DNA from: an uncultured Verrucomicrobiota bacterium
GTDB lineage: Bacteria; Verrucomicrobiota; Kiritimatiellia; RFP12; UBA1067
Assembly: GCA_946623785.1 (NCBI GenBank)
Contig: CAMORM010000004.1
Location: 1 to 51,188, forward strand
Reading direction: 5' to 3'
Length of the DNA stretch: 51,188 bases
Part shown: positions 17,124 to 24,468 of the stretch, in pieces
Numbering within the stretch: the stretch's first letter is position 1
Layout: every line of letters begins with the position of its first letter
Notes under the pieces: model-generated
Database searches by the model: none
What the model saw: only the letters and a program-made list of their open reading frames with translations
What the model was told of the DNA's origin: nothing
Program-made: the position numbers and the translations under genes

Positions 17124-18682
17124 TGGTCAGCGTCAAGCATGCAGGTGTTGCCGCGGTTTTCGCGGCGTGTGCGGCTACAGCCGCGGCGGAGGCGCCGCGG
17201 ATCAACGGTCCGACGATCTACGGCGTGAGGCCGGGCTCTCCGATCATCTACCGTCTTCCGGTGACGGGCACTCGTCCGCTGGAGCTCTCCGCGGAGGGCC
17301 TTCCGGCCGGCGTGACCTTCGACGCCGAGAAGGGCATACTCGGCGGGTCGACAATGGCGCGCGGCACGAACGTGGTCGAGTTCACGGCCAGGAACGCGGA
17401 CGGCGTCGCGACGAAGCGGTTCCGCCTCGTCGTGGGCGACACGATCTCGCTCACCCCGCCGATGGGGTTCAACACGTTCGGCGGACTCGGCGGAGGCGAG
17501 ATGATGAACGAGGCGAACGTCAGGAAGTCGTTCCGCGCGCTCATCGACAAGGGGCTTGTGGACCACGGCTACGCGTTCTGCAACCTCGACGACGGCTGGC
17601 AGGGGCTCAGGGGCGGCCCGCTCAACGCCATCCAGCCGAACAAGAAGTTCGGCGACATGAAGAAGCTCTTCGACGAAATGCACGCCGAGGGGCTAAAGGC
17701 CGGCATCTACTCGACGCCGTGGGGCACGAGCTACCAGTACCTCCAGGGCGGATCGTCCGACTCGCCGGACGGAAAGTGGGACGGAGACGTTTCGCGCAAG
17801 ACCGGCTGGCGCGTGAAGAAGTACATCTTCGACGCGCAGGACGTCAAACAGGTCGTTGACTGGGGGTGCGACTACTTCAAGTACGACTGGACGATGTGCG
17901 AGAAGCCCCACCAGCCGGGCCTCCCCAACGTGGTCTACGCCGCGCGCATCACGGCGGCGTTCGCGTCGCAGAAGCGCGACGTCGTAGTCGAGCTCTCCAA
18001 TGCGGCGCCGTTCGACGAGGCGTGGAACTTCACCGAGTTCGGCACGATGACGCGCACAGGCTCCGACCTTGTCGACATCTGGAGCCACGACGGCTACTCC
18101 GGGACGAGCAAGATCGCGGTGTGGGCGATGGGCGTTCTGGACACGATGGTCAAGATGCGCCGCTGGCAGCCGTTCAACCGCCCGGGGCACTGGAACATGC
18201 CGTGCCCCACGCGCGTCGGCATGCTCGGCGGATGGGACGAGAAGCCGCTCGCACCCACGCGCCTCACGAAGGACGAGCAGGTCACTCACATCTCGCTCTG
18301 GTGCCTCTGGAGCTCGCCGATCATCATCGGCTGCCCGATCGACCTCCTCGACGACTGGACGCTCAAGCTCCTCACGAACGACGAGATGATCGAGCTCGAC
18401 CAGGATCCGCTCGGAATCCAGGCCGTCGACAAGGAAGTGCCCGGCGGAAGGGCGCTCGTGAAGCCGCTCGAGAACGGAGACGTCGCGGTCGGGTTCGTGA
18501 ACGTCGGCGACGAAGGGCCGAAGGACATCACGGTCTCCTGGGCGGCGGCGGGCCTTTCCGGCAAGTGCGCGGCGCGCGACTGCTGGGCGGGTCGCGACCT
18601 CGGCGAGTTCGAGGGCTCTTTCACGGCGAAGGCGGTGCCGCAGCACGGCACGGTCGTCGTGCGCTTCTCCAGAAGGCCGTAG
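17123..18682 (+). CDS. GH27-type alpha-galactosidase with N-terminal Ig-like domain
   Basis: A 519-residue secreted glycoside hydrolase. The signal peptide is about 1-24. An Ig-like putative domain spans about 30-110 (YRLPVTGTRPLELSAEGLPAGVTFD), then a TIM barrel from TPPMGFNTFGG. The candidate nucleophile is Asp255 in YFKYDWT and the candidate acid/base is Asp315 in RTGSDLVDIW, aligning with the GH27 RxxxDIxDSW pattern. The usual GH27 WNDPD segment reads WNMPCPTRVGML here, so specificity may differ from classical alpha-galactosidase. A C-terminal beta-sandwich closes the protein. ATG 17123 overlaps the upstream stop; SD-like AGGG precedes it. Confidence 0.87.
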   Translation: MVSVKHAGVAAVFAACAATAAAEAPRINGPTIYGVRPGSPIIYRLPVTGTRPLELSAEGLPAGVTFDAEKGILGGSTMARGTNVVEFTARNADGVATKRFRLVVGDTISLTPPMGFNTFGGLGGGEMMNEANVRKSFRALIDKGLVDHGYAFCNLDDGWQGLRGGPLNAIQPNKKFGDMKKLFDEMHAEGLKAGIYSTPWGTSYQYLQGGSSDSPDGKWDGDVSRKTGWRVKKYIFDAQDVKQVVDWGCDYFKYDWTMCEKPHQPGLPNVVYAARITAAFASQKRDVVVELSNAAPFDEAWNFTEFGTMTRTGSDLVDIWSHDGYSGTSKIAVWAMGVLDTMVKMRRWQPFNRPGHWNMPCPTRVGMLGGWDEKPLAPTRLTKDEQVTHISLWCLWSSPIIIGCPIDLLDDWTLKLLTNDEMIELDQDPLGIQAVDKEVPGGRALVKPLENGDVAVGFVNVGDEGPKDITVSWAAAGLSGKCAARDCWAGRDLGEFEGSFTAKAVPQHGTVVVRFSRRP

Positions 18683-18702
18683 GCGGCTGAAGCGGTATAC
18701 AG

Positions 18703-19923
18703 ATGGTGTTCCACTTGCTATTTGTCGGATATCCGCTGGCGGGATGGCTTATAGCCGTCTGCACGTTCGTTACGCCGCTGAGGGTTCGTCCTTGGATCAA
18801 GGTCGCGATATCCATGCTCCTGCTCGCGGGCGCGCTCAAGTTCGTGTTCTACTCCGGAATCGGCGGGAACATGTTCACGCCGATGATCTCGCGCCCCGTG
18901 TTCGTGGTGTGGTCGTTCGCGTTCTCCGCCGTGATGCTCCTTTCCGGGTTCGCCATGGCCTTGTGGGTTTCCCGCTGGACGCGGAGGTCAATTAGGCGGA
19001 TGGTAGGGCGGCGTGCCCCCACGCCGCCGCGGCGCGTTGATGGCAACGCCCCCTGCCAGAACAACGCGTGTGGCTGGGACAACTGCGGCTGGGAGTGGCC
19101 GTGCGCTTCGCGGCGCGAGTTCGTTTCGGGCGCGTTTGCCGTTGCCGCCACGGGGATTGCCGCGCACGGGATGCACGAGGGGCTGCGGATTCCGGGCGTG
19201 GTGCGCGTCGAGCTCGCGTTCCCGGACCTTCCTCCGGAGTTCGACGGCTACAGGATAGTCCAGATCTCCGACACGCATGTTTCGTCCGCCCTGCCCAGGA
19301 GCAGGACGAAGGAGGTCGTGGACATAGTCAACTCGCTGAAGGGCGACCTCGTGTGCGTGACGGGCGACATAGTGGACGGAACGGTCGAGGACCGGCTTGC
19401 GGACGTGAGACCGCTTGCGGAAATCAAGTCCGCAGACGGCGTGTTCGGCTGCTCTGGGAACCACGAATACTACTCGGGATACGATTCGTGGCGGCCGCGG
19501 TTCGAGGAGTTCGGGATCAGGATGCTGGACAATGCCTCGGTGCAGATCAGGCGCGGCGGGGGCGAAATCACGCTTGGCGGAGTCGTCGACCCCGTTAGCG
19601 GGAACTGCGATCCGGTGAAGGCCTTCGGCAATGCGCCGCATGGCGGGTTCAGGGTGCTGCTGATGCATCGCCCGACCTGCACGCGCGCGAACGCGTCGGT
19701 CGGCGTGAGGCTCCAGCTTTCCGGGCATACGCATGGCGGTGGCCTCAACTTCTTCCGTCCGCTTGTCGCCCCGCACAACGAAGGCCACATCCGTGGTCTA
19801 TACGAGGAGCACGGGATGAAGCTCTACGTGAACGCCGGGACCGGGCAGTGGGCCGGATTCCCGATGCGGCTCGGGAACCCTTCGGAGATAACCGAGATCA
19901 CGCTTAGGAGGGGGCGTGCATGA
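18703..19923 (+). CDS. Membrane-anchored metallophosphoesterase (YkuE/YaeI-like)
   Basis: A 406-residue protein with three hydrophobic helices in the first 95 residues, a linker (about 100-130), another hydrophobic stretch (about 140-155, following a Tat-like SRREF), and a calcineurin-type phosphoesterase domain from about 175. Metal-ligand motifs are QISDTHV, TGDIVDG, GNHEYYSG and SGHTHGGG. The linker is partly encoded by a G+C-rich hairpin (19007-19028) with Pro/Arg then Cys/Asn/Trp-rich residues not expected in the family. The relatives with this N-terminal layout often act on envelope phospholipid head groups, but the substrate is unknown. Confidence 0.86.
   Translation: MVFHLLFVGYPLAGWLIAVCTFVTPLRVRPWIKVAISMLLLAGALKFVFYSGIGGNMFTPMISRPVFVVWSFAFSAVMLLSGFAMALWVSRWTRRSIRRMVGRRAPTPPRRVDGNAPCQNNACGWDNCGWEWPCASRREFVSGAFAVAATGIAAHGMHEGLRIPGVVRVELAFPDLPPEFDGYRIVQISDTHVSSALPRSRTKEVVDIVNSLKGDLVCVTGDIVDGTVEDRLADVRPLAEIKSADGVFGCSGNHEYYSGYDSWRPRFEEFGIRMLDNASVQIRRGGGEITLGGVVDPVSGNCDPVKAFGNAPHGGFRVLLMHRPTCTRANASVGVRLQLSGHTHGGGLNFFRPLVAPHNEGHIRGLYEEHGMKLYVNAGTGQWAGFPMRLGNPSEITEITLRRGRA
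19007..19028. repeat. REP-like palindrome inside a coding sequence
   Basis: A 9-bp perfect stem GGCGGCGTG/CACGCCGCC with a four-C loop lies inside the metallophosphoesterase gene, in the linker between membrane helices and catalytic domain. It is followed by a smaller CGTTG/CAACG hairpin. It is in frame and does not break the protein. It resembles an intergenic REP-type unit captured by a gene. Confidence 0.6.
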
Positions 19924-20008
19924 TCCCTCGCGGAAATTTTCCAATGTGTCCGTAAGATTCCGCGTCCCTGGACGCTATGGCCTTATGGAAAGACGAAAGG
20001 AGTTTTAG

Positions 20009-21262
20009 ATGGCAACGTGGCTGGTAGTGTGCATTGCGGCCGCCTGCGCGGCGGCAGCGGCGGCCGTGGTTTTCGCGGCGATGTTCGCGAAGGTCGCCTC
20101 GGCAAGGGCGGAGTCCGCCGCGCGCGCGGCGGAGCTCGCGGCCGTGAGGGAGCAGATGGAGATGCAGAAGGTTCACTACGAGTCCGTTATGGCTGGCTCG
20201 GAGAAGACTTTCCGCGACCTTGCGCAGAAGGTCCTGGAGGAGCGAAGCGAGAAGCTCAGGAAGGAGGGCGGCGAGCAGCTGAAGGGCGTCGTAGATCCGC
20301 TTCTCAAGGACATACAGGAGTTTCGCCGGAAGATGGAGGCGCTGAACAGCGAGGCGGCGGAGCGCGGCGGGAAGCTGGACGAGAGGATCAAGTCGCTCAC
20401 CGAGAAGACAGCCACCGTCACCGCCGAGGCGAAGGAGCTTGCGGAGGCGATACGCGGCGATTCGCAGGTCATAGGCGAATGGGGCGAGATACAGCTCAGG
20501 CGGGTCCTCGAGATATCGGGGCTCCAGGAGAACACGGACTACACGTACCAGGACACGCTCAGTTCCGCGGATTCGTCGAGGAAGAACCTGCGCACGGACG
20601 TGCAGGTGAAGATGCCGGACGGACGCGTGCTTGTGATAGACTCGAAGAACACGGTGGAGTCGTACGTCGAGTTCGCCAACGCCGAGGGCGAGAGCAGGGA
20701 GGCGCTGCGCGAGAAGATCGTCGCGGCGGTGAAGGGGCACGTAGACGAGCTTGCGCGCGCAGACTATGCGCGCAATGTGAAGAACGCCTGCGAATGGACG
20801 CTCATGTACATCCCGTTCGAGGAGGTGTACCTCATTGCGATGAAGGGGACGGTGAAGGTCGGCGGAGAGCGCCGTCTGCTCCGCGACTATGCTCGCGAGC
20901 GCTCGATAGTGTTCGTGAACTCCACGAGCCTCGTGCCTGTACTGCGCCTCGTGGAGCTAGCGTGGCAGAAGAAGGATTCCGACAAGAAGACGGAGAAGAT
21001 CGCGCAGGAATGCGCCGCGCTCTGCAAGAAGGCGGAGACTTTCCTCAGGAGCTACGCCGAAGTCGGCAAGACGATACGGAAGCTCTCCGACGCATACAAC
21101 ACCGGTCTCGGCCAGCTCTCCACCGGCCCCGGCAACCTCGTGAAGAAGCTCGGCGAAATCGGCAGCCTCGCCCCGAAGCAGATCGCTGCGCTGCCAACGG
21201 ACGAGGACTATTCCTCCGCCAACGCGCTACCTGACAGTGTCCCGTCCTCCGCCTCGATGTAG
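20009..21262 (+). CDS. rmuC: DNA recombination protein RmuC homologue
   Basis: A 417-residue protein with one N-terminal TM helix (1-27), a long coiled coil (about 30-150), and the RmuC nuclease-like core: QVIGEWGEIQLRRVLEISGL, DVQVKMPDGRVLVIDSKN, CEWTLMYIPFEEVY. RmuC limits inversions at short inverted repeats in E. coli. AAAGGAG precedes ATG 20009 at good spacing. The 85-base upstream gap has a CGCGGAA/TTCCGCG stem-loop (19929-19964) that may separate this gene from the phosphoesterase. Confidence 0.93.
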   Translation: MATWLVVCIAAACAAAAAAVVFAAMFAKVASARAESAARAAELAAVREQMEMQKVHYESVMAGSEKTFRDLAQKVLEERSEKLRKEGGEQLKGVVDPLLKDIQEFRRKMEALNSEAAERGGKLDERIKSLTEKTATVTAEAKELAEAIRGDSQVIGEWGEIQLRRVLEISGLQENTDYTYQDTLSSADSSRKNLRTDVQVKMPDGRVLVIDSKNTVESYVEFANAEGESREALREKIVAAVKGHVDELARADYARNVKNACEWTLMYIPFEEVYLIAMKGTVKVGGERRLLRDYARERSIVFVNSTSLVPVLRLVELAWQKKDSDKKTEKIAQECAALCKKAETFLRSYAEVGKTIRKLSDAYNTGLGQLSTGPGNLVKKLGEIGSLAPKQIAALPTDEDYSSANALPDSVPSSASM

Positions 21263-21341
21263 CGTTTGTGTCCCGCCGTCGCGCCTAGCAGAACGGGCAG
21301 CCTGCCCGTTCCGATTCGTCTCCCTGCCAGTCTTTGAATTC

Positions 21342-21642
21342 AACTCCGATGGCTCGCAAAGGGGCTCCACTACCGTTCCGCCTTTCGCTTCGCACCGCCG
21401 AGCCACGAATAAATTCCCATTTCCCGTTTCCCGGCTTTTGCCTGCGGCGCCCAAACACGGAGTTTTTGAGTCACAGAGTCACAGAGGGTGCTTTGGAGTT
21501 GGCTCGCTTCGCTCGCTCTCCGTAGAGCAATGGACACCGCGGCGAAGCCGCCTATAAAACAAACCTAGGAAATTGATTGCGCTTCAAGCGTGCGAAGCTA
21601 GGCGGAGCGGTAGTGGAGCCAATTTTGTGAAGCGTCGGAGTT
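21342..21642. repeat. Long imperfect inverted repeat
   Basis: The left arm (about 21342-21398) and the reverse complement of the right arm (about 21588-21642) match over roughly 55 bases with a few mismatches and small gaps. The core GGCTCCACTACCG-TCCGCC (21363-21382 against 21601-21620) differs by one base. A spacer of about 190 bases lies between. It could be two opposed copies of a dispersed repeat or the ends of a decayed element. Confidence 0.8.
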
Positions 21643-21736
21643 TGCTGAGAAGGCAGCGTCCAAGAGGCGGAGAGAGCGGCACTCCATCTCGCCTCGCCAG
21701 AAACTCAAAAATGGGTAAACTCCAGGCGCGTGGCTA

Positions 21737-21765
21737 TTGCCATTTCGGCGGGGTCGTGATATCAT
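21737..21765 (+). promoter_or_regulatory. Promoter of the addB-addA-like operon
   Basis: TTGCCA (21737-21742), 17-base spacer ending TGA, TATCAT (21760-21765). The 13-base stretch GGCTATTGCCATT around the -35 is repeated at the 27407 promoter. Confidence 0.78.
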
Positions 21766-21804
21766 AGGGGTGTTTCGAAGTGTGATTCCAATGGCTGACA
21801 GTGT

Positions 21805-24468
21805 ATGATGTTTGATAGAATTTTCACGGACCCAAAGCGGAAGTTCGTAGACGAGGCGGCGGACTGGCTTGCGGCAAGGGTGCGCACGGACGGCGCTGGC
21901 GCGAAGTCGCTTGCGCACATAATGGTCGTCGTGCCGACGGCGCAGTCGGGGAGGCGCCTGCGCTATGCGCTCGCCAGAAGGTTCGAGGGCGGGCTTGTGC
22001 CGCCAGTCGTGCGCATGCCCGCGCACTTCGCGCATCCCGCGGACGAGTCCGCGGTTGCAACGCGCGCCGAGCAGCTTCTCGCCCTCTGGGAGGCGCGCGG
22101 CTCGAAGGGCTCGCTCGACGTCGCCGCTCAGCTCGCCGACATCCGCCGCATCCTCGGCGCGAACGCGCTTTCGTTCGCCGACGTCGCAGAGCGCGTGGGC
22201 GGCATAGTGAAGGGCGATCTCGCCGATGTCGAGATCGAGCGCTGGAAGGAGCTCGCCAATCTCGAGAGCCGCTACTGCGAGGCGCTTGCGAAGCGCGGCA
22301 AGGAAGATGCCGTCGCAGCGGCGAAGCGGGCCGTCGCTTCGCCCGTGAAGCCGGAGGGCGTGGAACTTGTCGTTGTTGCCGGCGTTCTGGACCCGCTGCC
22401 GTTGATGCGCACCGCGCTCGAGAACCTCGGCGCAGATGTGGTGGAGCTTCTGCCTCGCCTCGCGGAGGACGGCTTCTCGCCGCTAGCATCGGAGCAGATA
22501 CGCGCATGCGGCACGGCCGCGAGCGAGTGCTGGCGCATAGCGGATTTTTTCTCCAAGGTGAAGAAGGACGAGGCGCTGCCGGCGCTCTGCCTTGCCGACT
22601 CCGACATCTACCCAGAGATGCAGGGTGCGATGCAGGCGAAGGGACTAAGCGTGCACAACCCTTCCTCGACGCGCCTTGTCACGTCGTCGCTCGGGCATCT
22701 CGTCGCGCAGCTCGCCGCGATGAAGCGGACTTCGTCCTACCGCGTGTTCTCTGCGTTCGTGCGCGGCGGCGACGCGCGCCGCTGGATATGCTCGGAGCTC
22801 GGGCTTTCGTCCGCCGAACTCACCGACGCGCTTGAGGAGCTCGACAGGCGTCAGGCGGAGTACCTTCCAGACAAGATGGAGGACATCGGCCCGAAGCTCA
22901 AGGGCGCGATCCGCGCCGTGTACGAGCTTGTGTCCGCGCAGCTCAGGAAGAAGGGCGTGCGCGAGCTCCTCCAGGCGATCTTCAAAGAGCGCATCCTCGA
23001 CGAGCGCGACGCGGATGCGCGCGAGTTCGCCGCGGCCGCGGAGGCGGTGAACGAGGTGATAGACGAATGCCGCGCGGCCAACGCGCCGGAGACGGTCGCG
23101 ATGGAGCTCTTCGAGCGCCGCCTCGAGGAGGCGACCTATTCGCTTGAGCCCGACGAAGGTGACGCGGTGCTTACGGACGGCTGGCTCGAGCTTCCGTACC
23201 TCGATGCCGACGAAGTGGTGATAGCGGGCTTCCAGGAAGGCTGCGTGCCGGAGTCCGTTGTGGGGCATGCGTTCCTCCCCGACTCGCTGCGCCGCGGGCT
23301 TGGCCTTCCCGACAACGACTCGCGCGCGCGGCGCGACCTCGCCATACTCAATATGGCGCTTGCCTGCCGCGGCAGGGAGGCCGTGCGGATATCGTTCCAC
23401 GGAGTCGACGCCAATGGTGACGTGCTCAAGCCGTCGCGGCTCCTCTTCGCCTGCTCCGGCGACGCGGAGCTCGCCTCGCGCGTCAAGCGGTTCTACGCGC
23501 AGAAGGCCGGCACGGAAGAGACGCCTGCCGCGGACATGCCGAACGCGTGGAAGCTGAAGCTCCCCGTGCCGCCCGAGCACTGCGACCTGGAGTTCTCGTC
23601 GCCTTCCGGCCTCGGGAACTACCTCGCATGCCCGTTCATGTACTACATCGGAAAACTGTTCGGCGAGCGGATGGACGACAGGGCGGAGGAGCTCGACCCA
23701 TCGGAGTTCGGCAACCTCGCGCACAATGCGCTGGAAGCGTGGGCGAACGGACCGCTGCGCGACTCCGACGATGCCGATGCGATCGCGTCCGACCTCGCCG
23801 GGCGCGTAGACGCGCTTCTGCAGGAGCGCTTCGGGGCGGATGTTCCGGCGATCGTGTCGCTCCAGGGCGAGAGCGTGAAGAGGCGTCTCGCCCACTTCGC
23901 CTCCGCGCAGGCGGAGCGCCGGCGCGATGGCTGGCGGATAGCAGCCTCCGAGCGGAAGCTGCAGGTGAAGTACGGCCATACGCTCATCAAGGGGCGCTGC
24001 GACCGCGTGGACTACAACGACCGGACGGGCAAGTGGTGCGTGATCGACTACAAGACGTGGGACAATCCCGAGAGGGCGAAATGCTACGACGCGAAGAGCG
24101 ACACGTGGACCAGCCTCCAGCTGCCGCTCTACTGCGCGATGCTGGACGTCGACGACGATCCGCTCTTCAAGGACGCGCATCTCGAGAACATAACGTCGGC
24201 GTACTGCCTGCTCGCGAAGACCGCCGAGGCGACCGGTTTCACCGAGCCGATGCGCGGCGACCTCGTGCCGGGCGCGGAGCGCGTTGCTCGCGCGCTCATA
24301 GAGCGCATCGAGCGCGGGATATTCTGGCCGCCGTCCGGCGCGATGGCGTGGAGGTACGACTTCGGGCAGTGGTTCCAGGGCTCGCCCGCAGACGGAGTGG
24401 ACGAGGCGTGGATCGGAGACCAGATGCGCCGCATCGAGGCGGCCGGCGGAGAGGAGGCGGCGAAATGA
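21805..24468 (+). CDS. AddB-like PD-(D/E)XK exonuclease subunit
   Basis: An 887-residue protein, probably the inactive-helicase/nuclease partner of the AddA-like protein encoded next. The C-terminal nuclease domain has LGNYLACPFMYYIG, then GRCDRVDYND and WCVIDYKTW (the D...DYK catalytic pattern) and a QLPLYC motif. The N-terminal region is divergent helicase-like (MVVVPTAQSGRRLRYALARRF) and lacks a Walker A P-loop. The terminal CxxC-rich iron-sulfur motif of classical AddB is not seen. An alternative start ATG lies three bases downstream. The pair likely processes double-strand breaks for recombination. Confidence 0.83.
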   Translation: MMFDRIFTDPKRKFVDEAADWLAARVRTDGAGAKSLAHIMVVVPTAQSGRRLRYALARRFEGGLVPPVVRMPAHFAHPADESAVATRAEQLLALWEARGSKGSLDVAAQLADIRRILGANALSFADVAERVGGIVKGDLADVEIERWKELANLESRYCEALAKRGKEDAVAAAKRAVASPVKPEGVELVVVAGVLDPLPLMRTALENLGADVVELLPRLAEDGFSPLASEQIRACGTAASECWRIADFFSKVKKDEALPALCLADSDIYPEMQGAMQAKGLSVHNPSSTRLVTSSLGHLVAQLAAMKRTSSYRVFSAFVRGGDARRWICSELGLSSAELTDALEELDRRQAEYLPDKMEDIGPKLKGAIRAVYELVSAQLRKKGVRELLQAIFKERILDERDADAREFAAAAEAVNEVIDECRAANAPETVAMELFERRLEEATYSLEPDEGDAVLTDGWLELPYLDADEVVIAGFQEGCVPESVVGHAFLPDSLRRGLGLPDNDSRARRDLAILNMALACRGREAVRISFHGVDANGDVLKPSRLLFACSGDAELASRVKRFYAQKAGTEETPAADMPNAWKLKLPVPPEHCDLEFSSPSGLGNYLACPFMYYIGKLFGERMDDRAEELDPSEFGNLAHNALEAWANGPLRDSDDADAIASDLAGRVDALLQERFGADVPAIVSLQGESVKRRLAHFASAQAERRRDGWRIAASERKLQVKYGHTLIKGRCDRVDYNDRTGKWCVIDYKTWDNPERAKCYDAKSDTWTSLQLPLYCAMLDVDDDPLFKDAHLENITSAYCLLAKTAEATGFTEPMRGDLVPGAERVARALIERIERGIFWPPSGAMAWRYDFGQWFQGSPADGVDEAWIGDQMRRIEAAGGEEAAK

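Larger units (their letters stand above)
21263..21804. other. 542-base intergenic region, repeat-rich, no credible gene
   Basis: No reading frame here has family resemblance, a ribosome site or coding-like composition, and G+C drops relative to the flanks. It holds an AACGGGC/GCCCGTT stem-loop (21291-21309), the inverted repeat 21342-21642, period-7 TTCCC tracts (about 21414-21434), two tandem copies of GAGTCACA (about 21468-21486), a GCGGC-GAA-GCCGC hairpin near 21540, and the promoter of the next gene at 21737-21765. Confidence 0.75.

Noticed and set aside
21573-21767. Small open frame in the intergenic region
   Set aside because: It crosses the inverted-repeat arm and the next promoter, has no ribosome site and no recognisable composition.
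23547-24464. N-terminal extension of the AddA-like protein by about 300 residues
   Set aside because: The extension overlaps the AddB-like nuclease domain in another frame and is Arg-rich nonsense. ATG 24465 directly precedes the Walker A motif and overlaps the upstream stop.
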